The notes: generated from the sequence alone by a model not told the origin. A stretch of 64,000 nucleotides of DNA from Virgibacillus sp. NKC19-3 (GCF_019837165.1 NZ_JAGYHC010000001.1:372001-436000); one strand, 5' to 3'. Positions 43,686 through 52,631 are shown, counted from the first letter of the stretch. Numbers and translations are program-made.

Positions 43686-44903
43686 TTAAGCAGCAGGTTG
43701 TTCCTGTTGTTTTCTTTTTTCCAAACGTTCCACTTCTGCCATTGCGGAATCGAATGTTGCGTGTGCGTAATAATCCAGTGTCATCGTTATATTTGCGTGT
43801 CCCATAATGTACTGCAATGCTTTCGGGTTCATGCCATCATTTGCATAATTAGTGCAAAATGTATGTCGCAAAATATGTGGCGTGATGTGTGGTAACTTAA
43901 TCTCGTTATACTTGTTGTACTTTTTAACAAGATTTGTCAATGTTTTTCCGTAATCATTAGCAACCTTTGGATACCCTTTACGATTAAGAAAAAGGAAATC
44001 ACTATATCCATCAATCACAACACGTTTACCATTTTTACGATTTGCTAACACTCGTTTAAATGCTTGATAGGCTTCTTCCACCATAGGAACTTGACGCTCG
44101 CCACTTTTGGTTTTAGGTGTTTCAATGTAGTACCCAATTTCAGTATTCCTTAATAGCTGATGGTCTACATGGATAAGACGATTCTCAAAATCTAAATCGG
44201 AAAGTGTCAAGCCACCAAACTCTGAAATACGAAGACCTGTTTTTAAGAGTATCAGAATTTCATCATAATTTTTGCTGTATATCTTATCAGATTTCGCAAA
44301 GGCTAACAGTTTTTCTTTCTGTTCATCTGTTAACGCAATCTTAGGAACCGTATCATCATCAATCACTGTGTTCAGTTGAAAATCAAATGGATTCTTCCGA
44401 ACATAATCATCTTGTATGGCAATGTAGAAAGAAGCCTTTAAAGAACGCTTATAGTTATTGATGGTTGAATAAGCAAATCCATTTTCACTCATTCTAATAG
44501 CCCATTCCTTAGCGTCAGATGGTTTAATACTGTCAATGCTTCTTACACCTAATTTGTCTTTTTCCAAAATATCCATCAGATGTTTACGTCCATTTTGTGT
44601 GCCTTTTCTAACCTTTGGTCTTTGAGCATTTTGTTTGGCGTAAAGCTGGCAAAGTGTCATTTTCTTCCCTACAACATCAATCCCATCATGCATATCTTTC
44701 TGTAACTCTGTTATTTTCTCTCGAAGCGAAACACAATCACGCTTTCCTGCTGGAACTCTATCCGTAGATACAAGTTTCCATGAATATACCGATTGTGGCT
44801 CTCCAAAAGTATCTACATACTTGTATAAATATCTTCCGTCTTTTCGTTGGCTCTCTCCAGTTTTTAAGATTCGACCTTTGTTGTCCCGTCTTTTTTGTGA
44901 CAT
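43686..44903 (-). CDS. int: Tn916-type tyrosine integrase
   Basis: 405 residues, as in Tn916 Int. N-terminal arm-binding domain (SQKRRDNKGRILKTGESQRK, then DGRYLYKYVD), a SAM-like core-binding domain, and the catalytic domain with Arg in LLKTGLRISEFGGL, His-x-x-Arg in PHILRHTFCTNYANDG, His in GHANITMTLDYYAH and the nucleophilic Tyr at the end of that motif. It catalyses excision and insertion of the element. Next to the element end, as usual. Confidence 0.97.
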   Translation of the reverse strand: MSQKRRDNKGRILKTGESQRKDGRYLYKYVDTFGEPQSVYSWKLVSTDRVPAGKRDCVSLREKITELQKDMHDGIDVVGKKMTLCQLYAKQNAQRPKVRKGTQNGRKHLMDILEKDKLGVRSIDSIKPSDAKEWAIRMSENGFAYSTINNYKRSLKASFYIAIQDDYVRKNPFDFQLNTVIDDDTVPKIALTDEQKEKLLAFAKSDKIYSKNYDEILILLKTGLRISEFGGLTLSDLDFENRLIHVDHQLLRNTEIGYYIETPKTKSGERQVPMVEEAYQAFKRVLANRKNGKRVVIDGYSDFLFLNRKGYPKVANDYGKTLTNLVKKYNKYNEIKLPHITPHILRHTFCTNYANDGMNPKALQYIMGHANITMTLDYYAHATFDSAMAEVERLEKRKQQEQPAA

Positions 44904-44983
44904 GACAATTGCTCCTTTCCTTATATGGAAAGAGCCTTGATACGACTTAAGACGATCATATCATATACAAGGCTCTTAGACGA

Positions 44984-45187
44984 TTAAATAACATCTAATG
45001 TATCTACTACTTTTTCAAACTGTTTCCGCTTAATCTGAATGCGATTACCATTCATAAGGAGCCAGTTTTCATGTTTGTTTTCTTCTGCCAAGCGACGAAG
45101 TTTGTTTTCGCCAATGCGAAAGTATTTTGACGCTTCTTCAATAGTTAAGGTATAACGCTCCCAAATAGGAATATCAGACAGTTTCAT
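44984..45187 (-). CDS. xis: Excisionase of the Tn916 family
   Basis: 67 residues, matching Tn916 Xis in length and sequence pattern: [20 protein letters not shown], then [20 protein letters not shown], a winged-helix DNA-bending protein. RBS AAAGGAGG. It lies 80 bases before int and is cotranscribed with it. Confidence 0.97.
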   Translation of the reverse strand: MKLSDIPIWERYTLTIEEASKYFRIGENKLRRLAEENKHENWLLMNGNRIQIKRKQFEKVVDTLDVI

Positions 45188-45615
45188 AAAATCCTCCTTT
45201 CCATAAACATTGTTTTACAAGCAATCAAACAGCTTTAGCAAAGCTCACAGGATTTTCACCTCCACATGGTTCTCATGTAGCCATACCCATTGCCTGTGAC
45301 GTTTCTATCACGCTCGGACTGTGGCTGTATGGGAGTATCATTATCACGATAAGAAAGTCATAGCTGTAATCTTGCTTAGGATTACTTACGAAGCACTAAC
45401 AGGAATCGCTCGCTGCCTGTCAAGGTCATGGCGTGTTAATTCGTCGGCTCTTTTCTTATCGAAATGTATTTGATTGCTTTATTCTATTGTCAAAGAACAT
45501 TGGCTTATCAGCCTATCAAAATATACTGGAAACAGTATGCTTTGATAGAATGACAAACTACTTCTAGTCAGGAAGCGTGTAACGCCCCAACACGCTTCCA
45601 AAGCTGGTAACGTGA
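45188..45615. other. Non-coding region of the element with stable hairpins
   Basis: 428 bases without a gene. Two strong stems are seen: CTATCAAAATATACTG with CAGTATGCTTTGATAG (45513-45548, 14 of 16 paired) and GGAAGCGTGT with ACACGCTTCC (45571-45599, perfect). Neither has a T tract, so they may be RNA structures or protein sites of the regulatory region that links orf7/8 transcription to xis-int. Confidence 0.6.
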
Positions 45616-45846
45616 TTAGTTGATTTCAAAGGATAAAATTTTAGTAATCAATCGGGTTTGTATTCTGCCTCGCAGCACTTCATCCACGACCATGTATTGA
45701 TTCCCATATTCATCTTTCAGGGGACGGAGGGAGCGTTTGGTGATATAACCTTGATAGTGTTTGATAATGCAGTTAATTGCTTCTGTATCACCGTCTGTTG
45801 CCTGTACAATAAGAGAAAAGGGAATCGTTGGATAGGTTATTTTCAT
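45616..45846 (-). CDS. Tn916 Orf8-like regulatory protein
   Basis: 76 residues, in the position of Tn916 orf8: PFSLIVQATDGDTEAINCII, then KHYQGYITKRSL and a beta-rich end. The fold resembles the N-terminal part of sigma factors or the helix-turn-helix_16 group. It overlaps orf7 by four bases, so both are made from one transcript; in Tn916 they boost transcription through xis-int and transfer genes. Confidence 0.9.
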   Translation of the reverse strand: MKITYPTIPFSLIVQATDGDTEAINCIIKHYQGYITKRSLRPLKDEYGNQYMVVDEVLRGRIQTRLITKILSFEIN

Positions 45847-46265
45847 TCGGCATGCTCCTTCATATATTTTTTAATAAAGGCTAGTCCACTTTTTCGGTGA
45901 CGGTAAACCGTCGAACGATTTACTTTCATTAGCTCTGCAATTTCCGAATCACTCATATCCATAAAGTAATACAGCAAAATGATGTTCCGTTTTTTATTGG
46001 TCAGGTTCCGTAAGGCTTCACTTAACAAATCACTTTCCACACCAATGCTTAAACCATATAATGTGAACATTTGTAAATCAGTGGCATAGTGATCGACAGT
46101 AGAGAACTGATTGATAAGAGAATCTCCTGTATCAGAGAAGGAAACTTCTTTTTTTGAAATCCTTGACAGGTGTTTGAAATAATTTTTGTGTTCATCATCC
46201 ATCGAACGCTTGCAGATATAATCGAACTGATTTTCTATAGTTGCTTGAAAAGAAGATGGCTTCAT
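45843..46265 (-). CDS. Sigma-70-like regulator (Tn916 Orf7)
   Basis: 140 residues from ATG 46265, behind AAGGGGGTG. Region 4-like helix-turn-helix near the C-terminus (MDMSDSEIAELMKVNRSTVY, RHRKSGLAFIKKYMK). The frame is open back to 46499 but that part overlaps leader hairpins and lacks an RBS, so the shorter start is used. Activator of the element's mobility genes by analogy with Tn916. Confidence 0.9.
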   Translation of the reverse strand: MKPSSFQATIENQFDYICKRSMDDEHKNYFKHLSRISKKEVSFSDTGDSLINQFSTVDHYATDLQMFTLYGLSIGVESDLLSEALRNLTNKKRNIILLYYFMDMSDSEIAELMKVNRSTVYRHRKSGLAFIKKYMKEHAE

Positions 46266-46560
46266 TTTTTTCACCCCCTTTCGTGTGATCAAAGGAAGTG
46301 AGCCATGCTCTTTTTTCTCCCTTTGTAATAAGTCCCAACACGAAAGGGCTATTTGTTGCATTACTCGTAATAAAAGTTTTAAAAAAGTTTTCAGCAAATA
46401 AAAAAACACATAAACAGATGTTGGTACATTCTGTGCATGTGTTTTATTAATTCTCTCTATATGTTCTAAAAAACCACATTTCAGGCTATTTTTACCCAAT
46501 GTAGGTGGATCAGCTTTTTTGACAAGATTTCAAAAAGCAAATATTGTTCCCTAACAATAT
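46266..46560 (-). promoter_or_regulatory. Structured leader of orf7 with attenuator-like hairpins
   Basis: On the minus strand AACACAT pairs with ATGTGTT followed by TTTTT (about 46445-46401), and CTTTCGTG pairs with CACGAAAG (about 46344-46278) just before the RBS. Tn916 has comparable control between its leader and orf7/8. A continuous frame through this leader into orf7 is present but unsupported by an RBS. Confidence 0.5.
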
Positions 46561-46856
46561 ATTGCATGACGACTACCTCCTAGAAGCCGTCATCTCATTA
46601 AAAGTGAAGGTTAATATGCAGCTATCAATTCTGTACAAAAAGAAAGACGACAGCTATTTAAACCGTCGTCTGGGAAATGGGATATACTTTTAAGGCATGA
46701 AAAGGATACTGCCAGATAACGGTTTTTTTTATTGCTATCTGCCAGTAACTTTTCTTTGAAAATATTTATAATTTGAACTGATTAACCATATAATACGTTT
46801 TTCTATACCTGTTTGCTATTCAACAGGAACAGTAAAATGTATAGAGGTGGTTTGTC

Positions 46857-47204
46857 ATGCGTAAAAAAGAAGATAAATATGATTTTAAAAAATTTGGATT
46901 TGCCATAAAAGAAGCCCGCATAAAACAAAATTTAACTCGGGAACAGGTGGGATCAATGATAGAGATTGACCCACGTTATTTAACAAATATCGAGAACAAG
47001 GGACAGCACCCTAGCATACAGGTACTTTATGATCTTGTAACGTTACTTAATGTATCTGTTGATGAATTTTTTTTACCTGATTCTGATAGGAAGAAAAATA
47101 CTAGAAGAAGGCAATTAGAAAAACAGCTCGATAGTTTAACAGATAAAGACCTTATTATTATAGAAAGCGTTACTGACGGTATCATAAAGTCCAAGAAGTT
47201 ATGA
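46857..47204 (+). CDS. XRE-family repressor (Tn916 Orf9-like)
   Basis: 115 residues, divergent from orf7. Cro/CI helix-turn-helix ([20 protein letters not shown], then [20 protein letters not shown]) and a C-terminal dimerisation segment. In Tn916, Orf9 represses the orf7/8 promoter and so keeps transfer off. RBS AGAGGTGG. Confidence 0.9.
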   Translation: MRKKEDKYDFKKFGFAIKEARIKQNLTREQVGSMIEIDPRYLTNIENKGQHPSIQVLYDLVTLLNVSVDEFFLPDSDRKKNTRRRQLEKQLDSLTDKDLIIIESVTDGIIKSKKL

Positions 47205-47223
47205 AGAAATTAAATACTAGTGT

Positions 47224-47270
47224 AAAAAAAGAGCCGATAAAATGAGATAGATTAATCTTAAATTATCGGC
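47224..47270 (-). terminator. Terminator of the ICE-borne ABC operon
   Basis: On the minus strand GCCGATAA pairs with TTATCGGC and is followed by TCTTTTTTT. Confidence 0.75.
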
Positions 47271-47326
47271 ACAGCGTCTCAGATTCTGGTTCTTTGATTA
47301 TTGTTATTTGTATTATCAATTAGAAT

Positions 47327-47473
47327 CTATAAATGTTCACAACGTTTTTTAAGCTCTTTAATAAATAAATCCCTGTTTTGTGGTGAGATAATGATACTTC
47401 CCAAGAATGCCTTTTTATAAGAAATTTCTACTGCCTTTCTTGAGGAAAGCAGACGATAACCAACTATATTCAG
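47327..47473 (-). pseudogene. C-terminal remnant of a bacterial PH-domain-like protein
   Basis: The minus-strand frame reads IVGYRLLSSRKAVEISYKKA and FLGSIIISPQNRDLFIKELK to a stop at 47327. This resembles the end of small membrane proteins with a bacterial PH domain that accompany ABC cassettes. No start and no N-terminal helices remain. Confidence 0.5.
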
Positions 47474-47537
47474 AATCATTAAATGGTTCAATATAATTAA
47501 TTGGATTTTTTAATAATATCTAGCCTAGCACTTATTT

Positions 47538-48302
47538 TTACATATCTCGTCGTTTTGTTATGACAATCGAAGCAATCAGAAATACAAGTGTCCAACCAAT
47601 CAATACCATCCAAGCTATAATCGAAGGTGGTGCTTCTTCTGGTGCATTTGTGAACCAAAGCGTTGTACTCGCAACATCAGGGAGATAAAAAGCAAAGGAT
47701 TGTCCAACCAACAGCGGGCTTACAATAAAAAGGTAAACCATTAACCCTCCCACAACTGGAATAGATCTGCGGACAATGATACCCATAGCAGAACTGAATA
47801 TCGTCATCATTGTAAGATAGATTGCTGCGTTAAGAATCATTCGCATGGTTAACCACATATCAATTTCCATATCGATATTATTAAACATGAAATAGGTGAT
47901 GGTGACACTTATCACACAAATTACTAAAGCACTTATAAACGCCACTGGAATTATACCAACCGTTGCAGCCAATCTTTGCTCGATTCGATTAGGTATAACT
48001 GTAAGTGTTGTACGGATTTGTCCGCCAATATACTCTGAACAAGACGCAATCACTCCAAGGATATAGAAACCAGCGTGTGTATAGGTTATCGGTGTAAGTC
48101 CAAGATTAATGAAATCCGCAGCTTCTCCACTAAAATTTTCACGCGTATTTATTGGAAATACAAGGGCAAAAATAATGGTCATTGCTAATGTTCCGAAAAG
48201 TATAAGCCAAATAAATGGTAATGAGCTTAATTTTGACATTTCCGCATATACAGAATTTCCAAAAGTACGTTTCATCTTTGCTTTTTTAATTGTTTCCATC
48301 AT
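47538..48302 (-). CDS. ABC transporter permease 2 of the ICE cassette
   Basis: 254 residues from ATG 48302 (RBS AAGGG; the stop of the preceding gene overlaps). Six membrane helices of the ABC-2 immunity type: LSSLPFIWLILFGTLAMTII, a SCSEYIGGQIRTTLTVIPNR loop, and a C-terminal ITKRRDM. It pairs with the permease encoded just upstream. The longer frame to 48359 overlaps that gene. Confidence 0.9.
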   Translation of the reverse strand: MMETIKKAKMKRTFGNSVYAEMSKLSSLPFIWLILFGTLAMTIIFALVFPINTRENFSGEAADFINLGLTPITYTHAGFYILGVIASCSEYIGGQIRTTLTVIPNRIEQRLAATVGIIPVAFISALVICVISVTITYFMFNNIDMEIDMWLTMRMILNAAIYLTMMTIFSSAMGIIVRRSIPVVGGLMVYLFIVSPLLVGQSFAFYLPDVASTTLWFTNAPEEAPPSIIAWMVLIGWTLVFLIASIVITKRRDM

Positions 48303-49039
48303 CCCACATCCCTTCGTAAGAAGGTAAATCCAGCAATGATAAGTAAGACTACCACCCAAGCCCCCATGATTACACCACCTGCGATTGGGGCAAGCTCCAT
48401 ACCTGTGTCTGATCCATGAATAAACATTTTTTGTCCTGCCATATCAGGCAGGTATGTTGCTAATGGAGTCATTCGAGTAAGTAAAAAGGTAACTGTTACA
48501 GCTGATGAATTGATGACCATAACACCAATAGGAATAATAGCATTGCGTGTTAGCACCGTTAACCCAAATGTAAATAGAGCCATAAGAACCCAATAGACAA
48601 CAACACCAACCATGCGAGCAAGCATTTCTCCATTGAATGTCAAAATTTCTGAGCCACTAATTAAATAAATCGTGGTAAAAACACTGACGATAGCAAAAAT
48701 CGCTAAAACCACAGTCGAAATAGCTGTTGCTCCAACCTTTGCCAACAACAGTTGAGTTCGGGATGGTATGGCAATTAAAGAAGTCGTGATTTGTCTTCCG
48801 CCAGCTGAGTCTTCACCTTCCGTTACATATTCACTTCCAATAGCAATACCGCCTATGACAATAGCTCCTAGTACACCAATGGATAATTCACCAAAACCTG
48901 TGTCAATATTAGCAGCATTTGAGCCATTAAGCGTCGCAATCACTGCAATCACATTCGGTACAATGAGACCAGCGGCAAAAGCAAGCCAAACAGATGGGAG
49001 GGAGATGAGTTTCGACAATTCTACAGTTAATGCTCTCAT
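48299..49039 (-). CDS. ABC transporter permease 1 of the ICE cassette
   Basis: 246 residues, six helices, similar in layout to the following permease: VELSKLISLPSVWLAFAAGL, then GSEYVTEGEDSAGGRQITTS and LIAIPSRTQLLLAK as the cytoplasmic loop, ending FLRRDVG. The ATG overlaps the ATPase stop by four bases. It belongs to the same general family as the chromosomal immunity permeases at 41980-43483 but is not a close copy. Confidence 0.9.
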   Translation of the reverse strand: MRALTVELSKLISLPSVWLAFAAGLIVPNVIAVIATLNGSNAANIDTGFGELSIGVLGAIVIGGIAIGSEYVTEGEDSAGGRQITTSLIAIPSRTQLLLAKVGATAISTVVLAIFAIVSVFTTIYLISGSEILTFNGEMLARMVGVVVYWVLMALFTFGLTVLTRNAIIPIGVMVINSSAVTVTFLLTRMTPLATYLPDMAGQKMFIHGSDTGMELAPIAGGVIMGAWVVVLLIIAGFTFLRRDVG

Positions 49040-49749
49040 TTTGAGTCCCTGCCATTCTGAGAAGTAAGAGCGAAGAATGCTTCTTCCAAAGTGAAATAGC
49101 CGTCCATTACTTCTTCTAACGTTCCAGCAGACATAATTTTTCCTTTATTGATAATGACTACATCGTCAACTGTTTCTGCAAGTTCTCCCATTAAATGACT
49201 GGACAATAACACCGTATTTCCAGCCTCCGCACGTTCACGCAAGAACATTCTAATCCATCGAATCCCCTCAGGATCAAGTCCGTTCACTGGTTCATCGAGA
49301 ATTAATATATCTGGGTCACCAAGTAGAGCTGTAGCGAGCCCAAGTCGTTGACTCATACCAAGCGAATATTTGCCCACACGCATAGACGCAGCGTTGCTAA
49401 GATCTACCATTTCTAAAACTTCGTCAACACGTGAAGAAGGAAAACCAGCTGAATGAGCAACCCATCGAAGGTGTGCTCGTCCAGTTCGAGTACGGTGTGC
49501 ACTTGCTCCACCCAATGCAGCTCCTACCATTGTAAGCGGATTAGGGAGTTTAGGATACGCTACTCCATTGACTAAAGCACTTCCTGATGTTGCTTGATCC
49601 AGACCTAAAAGAATACGTAGTGTGGAGCTTTTACCCGCACCATTTGGCCCCAAAAAGCCCGTCACTCTGCCTGGGCGAGCCTTAAAACTGATATTCGATA
49701 ATACTTCTTGAGAACCATGCCTTTTTACTAAATTTTGAATCGTAAGCAT
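49036..49749 (-). CDS. ABC transporter ATPase of the ICE cassette
   Basis: 237 residues from ATG 49749. Walker A GFLGPNGAGKSST, signature YSLGMSQRLGLATA, Walker B ILILDEPVNGLDPEG, switch SSHLMGELAE. The C-terminus ends in EAFFALTSQNGRDSK and is shorter than in the chromosomal LanF-like protein. Likely substrate: a membrane-active peptide antibiotic. The region just upstream carries a direct repeat suited to the neighbouring response regulator. Confidence 0.92.
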   Translation of the reverse strand: MLTIQNLVKRHGSQEVLSNISFKARPGRVTGFLGPNGAGKSSTLRILLGLDQATSGSALVNGVAYPKLPNPLTMVGAALGGASAHRTRTGRAHLRWVAHSAGFPSSRVDEVLEMVDLSNAASMRVGKYSLGMSQRLGLATALLGDPDILILDEPVNGLDPEGIRWIRMFLRERAEAGNTVLLSSHLMGELAETVDDVVIINKGKIMSAGTLEEVMDGYFTLEEAFFALTSQNGRDSK

Positions 49750-49764
49750 ACATAACACTTCCTT

Positions 49765-49837
49765 CTTTTTGTTATAGGTTCTACTATAACGAAGGCGAGT
49801 AAAATCTAAGTATGCTTTTGGGTAAATTCTAGGTAAA
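49765..49837 (-). promoter_or_regulatory. Control region of the ICE ABC operon
   Basis: On the plus strand GGTAAA occurs at 49821-49826 and 49832-49837, an 11-bp direct repeat (TTTACC on the transcribed side), typical for an OmpR-type regulator. Nearer the gene GTTATAG and CTATAAC form a 7-bp inverted repeat separated by six bases. Confidence 0.5.
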
Positions 49838-49843
49838 ATTAAA

Positions 49844-50851
49844 TCAACTTTTATCTATTTCCACGATGGTACCTTGATTAGATGAAGAAAAATGTGCTTG
49901 TAACTTCATTTGTTTTAACATATAGTTTGTAATGGATAAACCTATTCCAGCCCCCCGATCATAGGAAGATGCCTCCATACCAGGACCATTATCTGCAACA
50001 ATAATCTGTTCTTTTTCTGTGTCCATCATGATTTTTGCATATTTGCCTTTTGCTGCATGACGTAATATATTTTGAAACAAATTGTCCAGTACCCTTGTCA
50101 TCCATTCTGGGTCTACTTTCCAATAAAATGTTGAATCCTCTGGTAAATCCATATCAAAGTAAAAATGTTCCTTATCAAATACGGGATACCATGCAGCAAC
50201 AGAAGCTCTTACCAGACGAAGCATGTCTGTTGAAACAGGGTTATATGGATATTTCCCAGATGTTAGTAACGTATACGACAATAAATCCTCCATCAAATTA
50301 CTGACTCGTGAGATCGTATGGTCAATTTCATTTAAAGACGCAGAACCTTCTTCACTAAGAGGTTCTTTTTCTAACTCGGAAACATGTCCACGCATAATCG
50401 TTAACGGTGTTCGTAAATCGTGAGACAAATTCGCTATCAGCCAACGTTTGAGTGATTCTTCTTCAAATTCTCGTTTATGACTTTCTTCTAACTGTTCAAT
50501 CATACGGTTAAAAGAAACTTTGAGCTGGTCAATCTCATCCATTCGATCTGTCCGAACAGCAACAGGTTTTGGAAATGGGTATTCTCCTGTCGGCACATCC
50601 ATTGCATTTTTTAGTCTGCTAATACGTTTATGAAGTCGGAAAAAGAAAATCATAGAAATAAATATAATGATAGTGATTAGAAAAATCATAAAAAAGATAA
50701 ACTGGTAATACTGTTGGAGAAGACTTATATTTCCCTCGTTGATAGGGGGAAGCACACTGCCAACGATGACAAGTAACGAAACAGATAATAAAATGAGGAG
50801 CAAAAACTGAATCACTAGATAGCGACGGAAGAAGGAAACTTTTTTTCTCAT
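49844..50851 (-). CDS. Histidine kinase of the ICE cassette
   Basis: 335 residues. Two membrane helices (about 12-35 and 52-74) separated by only some 15-20 residues, followed by a HAMP-like segment, HisKA with phospho-His in IANLSHDLRTPLTIMRGH and HATPase with FQNILRHAAKGK, DNGPGME and GIGLSI. The tiny extracellular loop marks an intramembrane-sensing kinase, which often takes its signal from a partner transporter. Overlaps the response regulator by four bases. Confidence 0.92.
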   Translation of the reverse strand: MRKKVSFFRRYLVIQFLLLILLSVSLLVIVGSVLPPINEGNISLLQQYYQFIFFMIFLITIIIFISMIFFFRLHKRISRLKNAMDVPTGEYPFPKPVAVRTDRMDEIDQLKVSFNRMIEQLEESHKREFEEESLKRWLIANLSHDLRTPLTIMRGHVSELEKEPLSEEGSASLNEIDHTISRVSNLMEDLLSYTLLTSGKYPYNPVSTDMLRLVRASVAAWYPVFDKEHFYFDMDLPEDSTFYWKVDPEWMTRVLDNLFQNILRHAAKGKYAKIMMDTEKEQIIVADNGPGMEASSYDRGAGIGLSITNYMLKQMKLQAHFSSSNQGTIVEIDKS

Positions 50852-51525
50852 CGTTTTAACCTATAACCTATACCCTTAAACGTTTCAATTATTTCAGGTT
50901 CATCAGGATTCTGCTCCAATTTCTTGCGAAGATGACCAATATGCATAAATAATGTCTTATCTCCATGAATATATGGTTCATCCCAAACTGTTTCAAATAT
51001 TTTCTCTTTTGGAAGAATTTGATTGGCATTTTCTAATAAATATAAAAGTATACGGTGTTCTTTACCAGTTAGTACGATTTCTTCTTGTGTACTTTTGTTG
51101 ATGACAGTTTGAGCATTCAGGTTCACTTCAATATGCTTCCCAAGTTGAATAGATTCTTCCACTTCATCACCATTACGACGCATTAATACTTCTAATCTCG
51201 CTATTAATTCATCTATATGGAAAGGTTTTGTAACATAATCATCTGCAAATTGTAAACCATCAACTTTATCATGAACAGCTGTTCTAGCTGACAACAGTAA
51301 GATTGGCACCATTGGTGCGACCTCTTTTAATCGCTTTCCAACCGTAAAGCCATCTAATCCAGGGAGCATAATATCTAAGATAACTACATCTTGGTGCAGC
51401 ACTTCTTTTTCTGTTCCTTCTCCCGAAAGTTGCCATTGTACTGAAAACCCATGTTGTTCGAGTTTTTCTTTTATCAATTTTCCTATTTCCATATTATCTT
51501 CAATACATAGTACGCTTTTTTTCAA
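50848..51525 (-). CDS. OmpR-family response regulator of the ICE cassette
   Basis: 225 residues. Receiver: CIEDNMEIGKL, phospho-Asp in VVILDIMLPGLDGF, Lys in VTKPFHIDEL; C-terminal winged helix with DKTLFMHIGHLRKKLEQNPD. First gene of the cassette, followed by kinase, then the ABC genes behind their own control region. RBS GAGAGGG. Confidence 0.93.
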   Translation of the reverse strand: MKKSVLCIEDNMEIGKLIKEKLEQHGFSVQWQLSGEGTEKEVLHQDVVILDIMLPGLDGFTVGKRLKEVAPMVPILLLSARTAVHDKVDGLQFADDYVTKPFHIDELIARLEVLMRRNGDEVEESIQLGKHIEVNLNAQTVINKSTQEEIVLTGKEHRILLYLLENANQILPKEKIFETVWDEPYIHGDKTLFMHIGHLRKKLEQNPDEPEIIETFKGIGYRLKR

Positions 51526-51599
51526 GTAGCAACCCTCTCTCTAACCTTCAAAATTATCTAACATTATAACATAGCAACCTATTTTTTCAGAAGTAGAGG

Positions 51600-51803
51600 A
51601 ACAACCCAATGAAAAACTAATGATCTTTGGAAGATTAGTTTTTAATGGAAACTTCATCATGAACCAACGACCATATTCCTCAAATAAACTGGCAGTGATT
51701 CCAAGTATAAAGACATAAATAACGGGATAGAAGAATTGTAGATCAAGCCCAATAGAAGTTTGGTCAAATAAGGATATAAGCGGTATACGTATAATAATCT
51801 GTT
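51600..51803 (-). pseudogene. Remnant of a YhfC-type intramembrane metalloprotease
   Basis: Between stops, the minus-strand frame reads IIIRIPLISLFDQTSIGLDL, then YVFILGITASLFEEYGRWFM and MKFPLKTNLPK. The (S/G)LFEE-x-GRW string is the glutamic-protease-type motif of YhfC/CPBP membrane proteins. Only the middle is left; the rest was lost when the cassette entered the element. A different frame here (about 51657-51854) is a shadow. Confidence 0.5.
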
Positions 51804-51995
51804 AGGTAAAAATGTATTTTTTAATGCAACTTCTTTATTTATTGAACAAACCAAAAAAATCTATCAAGTAAAAAGATAAAAAGTAAGCACGCTTAATTCA
51901 ATTAGATAGACATATTTTTGAGCATTTTAGACAATAAGCGTGCTTACATAAAGGTATTTTCTCTATATAATGGAAGTAAAATTTGCAATATCTAA

Positions 51996-52244
51996 CTATT
52001 CCTCATTTTGTTCAAAAACAATGCTCTCAAGATAAATGATCTCATCTCTGATACCTTCTTGTTCATAATCTAATAATCGAATAAGCCTAATTAATTCAGG
52101 ATAAGCGTCCTTTTCTGTATAAAGTCTATCTGACATTAAATTATACGTAATACTAACCAGTAGCTTTTCCATTTCTCCTAAATAGAGTTTGCGGCTTAAC
52201 TGAGCTATTAATAAATCTTTTGGTGTTTTTTCTTTGGTCATCAA
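51996..52244 (-). CDS. Hypothetical protein of the element
   Basis: 82 residues, mainly helical and acidic: TKEKTPKDLLIAQLSRKLYL, then DAYPELIRLIRLLDYEQEGI and a Glu-rich end. RBS AGGAGTG. Divergent from the helix-turn-helix gene at 52354, with two palindromic sites between them, so probably under its control. No known family; seen position suggests an accessory pair inside Tn916-like elements. Confidence 0.75.
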   Translation of the reverse strand: MMTKEKTPKDLLIAQLSRKLYLGEMEKLLVSITYNLMSDRLYTEKDAYPELIRLIRLLDYEQEGIRDEIIYLESIVFEQNEE

Positions 52245-52274
52245 ATCACTCCTTTTTGGTTACAGTTTAATTTT

Positions 52275-52326
52275 GTACCTATATAGGTACGCTATTGATG
52301 TAATTATACTGTACGCTTTAAGGTAC
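52275..52326. promoter_or_regulatory. Pair of palindromic operators
   Basis: GTACCTATATAGGTAC (52275-52290) is a perfect 16-bp palindrome; GTACGCTTTAAGGTAC (52311-52326) shares the GTAC...GGTAC frame. They sit between two divergent genes, 36 bases apart centre to centre, and are the likely targets of the 52354 regulator. Confidence 0.7.
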
Positions 52327-52353
52327 AGTCAATAAAAAAGGGGAGATTTAACA

Positions 52354-52566
52354 TTGAAAAAGGTACACTTACAGCTTAATCAATTACTACATCGTTATGA
52401 TTTATCCATTACCCAATTACACATTAAAACTGGCATTCGACGTGCTACGCTTAGTGAGCTGGCAAGTGGCAAGCGTCAACGAATCCAATTAGAACATATA
52501 GATAGAATTGTGAATGCGTTAGATATTAAGGATATGAATGATTTATTCCGTATTGAGGAAGAATAA
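52354..52566 (+). CDS. Small Cro/CI-type regulator
   Basis: 70 residues from TTG 52354 (RBS GGGGAG). Nearly all of it is a helix-turn-helix: LNQLLHRYDLSITQLHIKTG, IRRATLSELASGKRQRIQLE. No ligand domain. It stands on the opposite strand to all transfer genes. Binding to the palindromes in front of it would give autoregulation. Confidence 0.88.
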   Translation: MKKVHLQLNQLLHRYDLSITQLHIKTGIRRATLSELASGKRQRIQLEHIDRIVNALDIKDMNDLFRIEEE

Positions 52567-52631
52567 TTCTTATTTTACAATTAGAACAGCACGTATTCTC
52601 GCTAAATAGCCTTAAATACGTGCTGCATAGT

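Noticed and set aside
43611-43895. 94-codon plus-strand frame near the ICE end
   Set aside because: Cys/Val/Ile-rich shadow of the 3' end of int.
46266-46499. N-terminal extension of Orf7 to 218 residues
   Set aside because: The extension covers leader hairpins, has no RBS, and the known Orf7 length matches the ATG at 46265.
51657-51854. 65-codon minus-strand hypothetical gene
   Set aside because: The neighbouring frame over the same bases matches a YhfC-like protein, so this frame is a shadow of a pseudogene.
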